A stretch of 64,000 nucleotides of DNA from Struthidea cinerea (lineage: Eukaryota; Chordata; Aves; Passeriformes; Corcoracidae), in assembly GCA_013397865.1 (NCBI GenBank), contig VZTI01001048.1:594814-658813 (forward strand), in the 5' to 3' direction. This document shows, in pieces, positions 62,301 to 64,000 of this stretch; within the stretch, counting starts at the first letter, position 1; each line of letters opens with the position of its first letter. A program made the position numbers and the translations under genes. Under the pieces are notes generated by a model that worked only from the letters and a program-made list of their open reading frames with translations, ran no database searches and had not been told where the DNA came from.

Positions 62301-63823
62301 ATTATTTTTAAGCAAAAATTGTCAGATTGTGTTAAACAGTCACTTTGTCCTGCAAGTCACTGTACCATGGCAGCTTTATAGCAAATAACAACACATAGAA
62401 ATGTTGATAATACTTCAGAAATTCATATTTTTATATGATTTATTAATTTTTTATTTATTGAGCTGGTGTATAAAATACGTTACAACTTTTCTGTAATTTT
62501 AATAAAACCTTGCCTTGAGATTTCATTGTTTAAAAAAAAGAAAAAAAAAGTCTCTTTCTGCTTTTGTCTTTCTAGAGCTACTTGGACTATTTCAGTAGAG
62601 CACTCCATTATGAGTATGCCTCTAAAGGAATTTTTGTTCAGAGTCTAATGCCATTTGTAACTACTACAAAAATGCTAGCATTCAGCAGCACTATACCAAA
62701 GAGATCTATCTTTTTTCCTACTGCTGAAGAATATGCAAGTCATGCTGTTTCAACTCTTGGGTTATCCATAAGGACCACTGGTTACTGGAAGCATGCAATA
62801 CAGGTAATGGAATTCACTGAACTATTTCACGTTTGTCAGTAGAAGTAAATCAGCTGTTTACTTTCTTAGGAGTCTAAATGAAAATTATGCTCATTCTGAA
62901 AAAGTGTAATATATGTTGTAGACCTTAAGGCATTGTGCCATGTTTTCTCACTAGTTCTGCTTTAGAAAATCATGCTTGGGCATGCTTATTTTTAAGATCA
63001 GAGAATTAATCCAATTCTCCCTTGAAATGCACAGCAAAAATGGGAAAGGGTCAACTTTTTACTGAAAAGCACAGAGTATCTCATTTCACGTGGGGTGTTG
63101 CTGACTGGGCAAGTGTTTCACTGTCTTCTGTAAACAGAAATAGCTTTTTTTGGTCTTAATATATTGAGTGTATTTCTGCTTTGGAGAGGAGTGAGTAGGG
63201 AGGATGGAATAATAGCAGGAAAAAACACCATCTTTTTGTTCTAAGCTACCAGGAAGCAGGTCCTCCATTTGTTAGGGTTTTAATTTTTGGGGGCAGACTG
63301 TTTTATGCACATTGGTCACATCTCATGTATCCCACTTAGTGACTTCCTATAGCATTGGGTTGAGTAGATGGAAATGAAGAAGTGGGGATTAGTCCAAAAG
63401 GAATAAAAGAGATAGGATGGATTCTGGCAAGATGTGGCAGTTAAAGGAAGTGGACAGAATTGCTGTTGTGAACAGGACCAAATCAGGATTCAGCATTTAT
63501 TTGCAGAACTTGACTGCTCAGCTGTGGGTGCTACTTCTGAAACAACTGAATAAATGTACTTCCAAGGGGTTGAATTTTAAGGCTTAGTTGATGATATTCA
63601 AGCACTTTTTGCCTTGCTTTAGTAGTGATTTGAGAAACTGTTTACGTTAATGGAATGTATCTTAATCTGTCCCTTCCTTTCATTTTTTTCTGTTCTCTTG
63701 TCTCCCTGTGCCTCTCCACAGCTCACACTGGGTGAGTGCCTGCCTGAATGGATGTGGGCATGGTTTGCACTGTATTTGAACAGAATTCTACGCAAGCAAG
63801 CTTTGGCAGCCAAAGCTAAATAG
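59370..63823 (+). CDS. HSDL1: HSDL1, hydroxysteroid dehydrogenase-like protein 1 (SDR family)
   Basis: HSDL1 belongs to the classical short-chain dehydrogenase/reductase family, related to 17-beta-HSD12/3. The human protein is mitochondrial and called inactive because Phe218 replaces the catalytic Tyr. Four coding exons join in phase: 59370-59589, 60216-60661, 62576-62803 and 63722-63823, giving 331 residues (human 330). The protein opens MAAVDRFSLLYREISRSC, then has a hydrophobic segment (EALAIVGAWYTV), the cofactor-binding TGSTDGIGKAYAEELA (TGxxxGxG, from residue 73), NNVG, the catalytic-region Ser205 (LSSAV) and YGASK with Tyr218 and Lys222, then SRALHYEYASKGIFVQS. The coding TAT for Tyr218 is at 60647-60649. 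So the SDR Ser-Tyr-Lys set is complete here, unlike human. The C-terminus (PEWMWAWFALYLNRILRKQAL) matches the family. The stop is TAG at 63821. Confidence 0.96.
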
Positions 63824-64000
63824 GAGTAGCTTGACGTCCCACATGACAGTTCTGATCAGAGTGCTGCAGAAATGTTTAATGCACCTTGGAGGACTTACTG
63901 TAACTTATCCATACCTTGTTAAGCAAGTTACGTAACCTAGACGACGGAAGTCTGGATCCTCTCTGTATCCTTGTATTAAATAGCTCCTCTGCTGTTTTCC
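63824..64000 (+). other. HSDL1 3' untranslated region (runs off window)
   Basis: Sequence after the stop contains an ATTAAA at 63975-63980, a possible poly(A) signal about 150 bases downstream. The true 3' end may lie past the window edge. Confidence 0.5.

Noticed and set aside
1..64000. CRISPR arrays, operons, insertion sequences, tRNA or rRNA genes
   Set aside because: The window is vertebrate nuclear DNA. I saw no spaced repeat array, no bacterial mobile element and no tRNA or rRNA signature by eye.

Overview
The window reads as nuclear DNA of a bird. It holds intron-rich vertebrate genes with GT-AG splice sites, sparse repeats dominated by short 3' pieces of the avian/reptilian CR1 LINE, and GC-rich promoter islands interrupted by assembly Ns. 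I cannot fix the species. Four protein-coding genes can be reconstructed exon by exon. In each, the splice phases join into one open reading frame of the family's usual size.

Layout: (1) 1-10.4 kb has no recognisable coding gene, but a GC-rich island with a 12-N gap lies at 3.9-4.2 kb. (2) TRADD lies on the minus strand (coding 10501-16533, 301 codons), with a probable untranslated first exon in the CpG island at 17.3-18.1 kb. (3) A decayed F-box sequence on the plus strand at 20.9-21.2 kb best fits a relic of FBXL8. It sits between TRADD and HSF4, exactly where FBXL8 sits in human. (4) HSF4 lies on the plus strand (22287-42713, 13 coding exons, 510 codons). (5) DNAAF1 (LRRC50) lies on the minus strand (46796-58311, 12 coding exons, 641 codons), tail to tail with HSF4. 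(6) HSDL1 lies on the plus strand (59370-63823, 4 coding exons, 331 codons), head to head with DNAAF1 across a CpG island at 58.2-58.8 kb.

The genes do unrelated jobs: TNF-receptor signalling (TRADD), lens/stress transcription (HSF4), axonemal dynein preassembly (DNAAF1) and an SDR-family protein (HSDL1). TRADD-FBXL8-HSF4 matches the human 16q22.1 block and DNAAF1-HSDL1 matches the human 16q24.1 pair, so this window joins two blocks that are far apart in human.

No undescribed multi-gene system is visible. The points most worth a second look are the FBXL8 relic, a catalytic tyrosine kept in HSDL1 where the human protein has Phe, an HR-C-like repeat kept in HSF4, a Pro-to-Leu change in the HSF4 DNA-binding domain, the synteny junction, and a 237-bp direct duplication flanked by an N that may be an assembly artefact.
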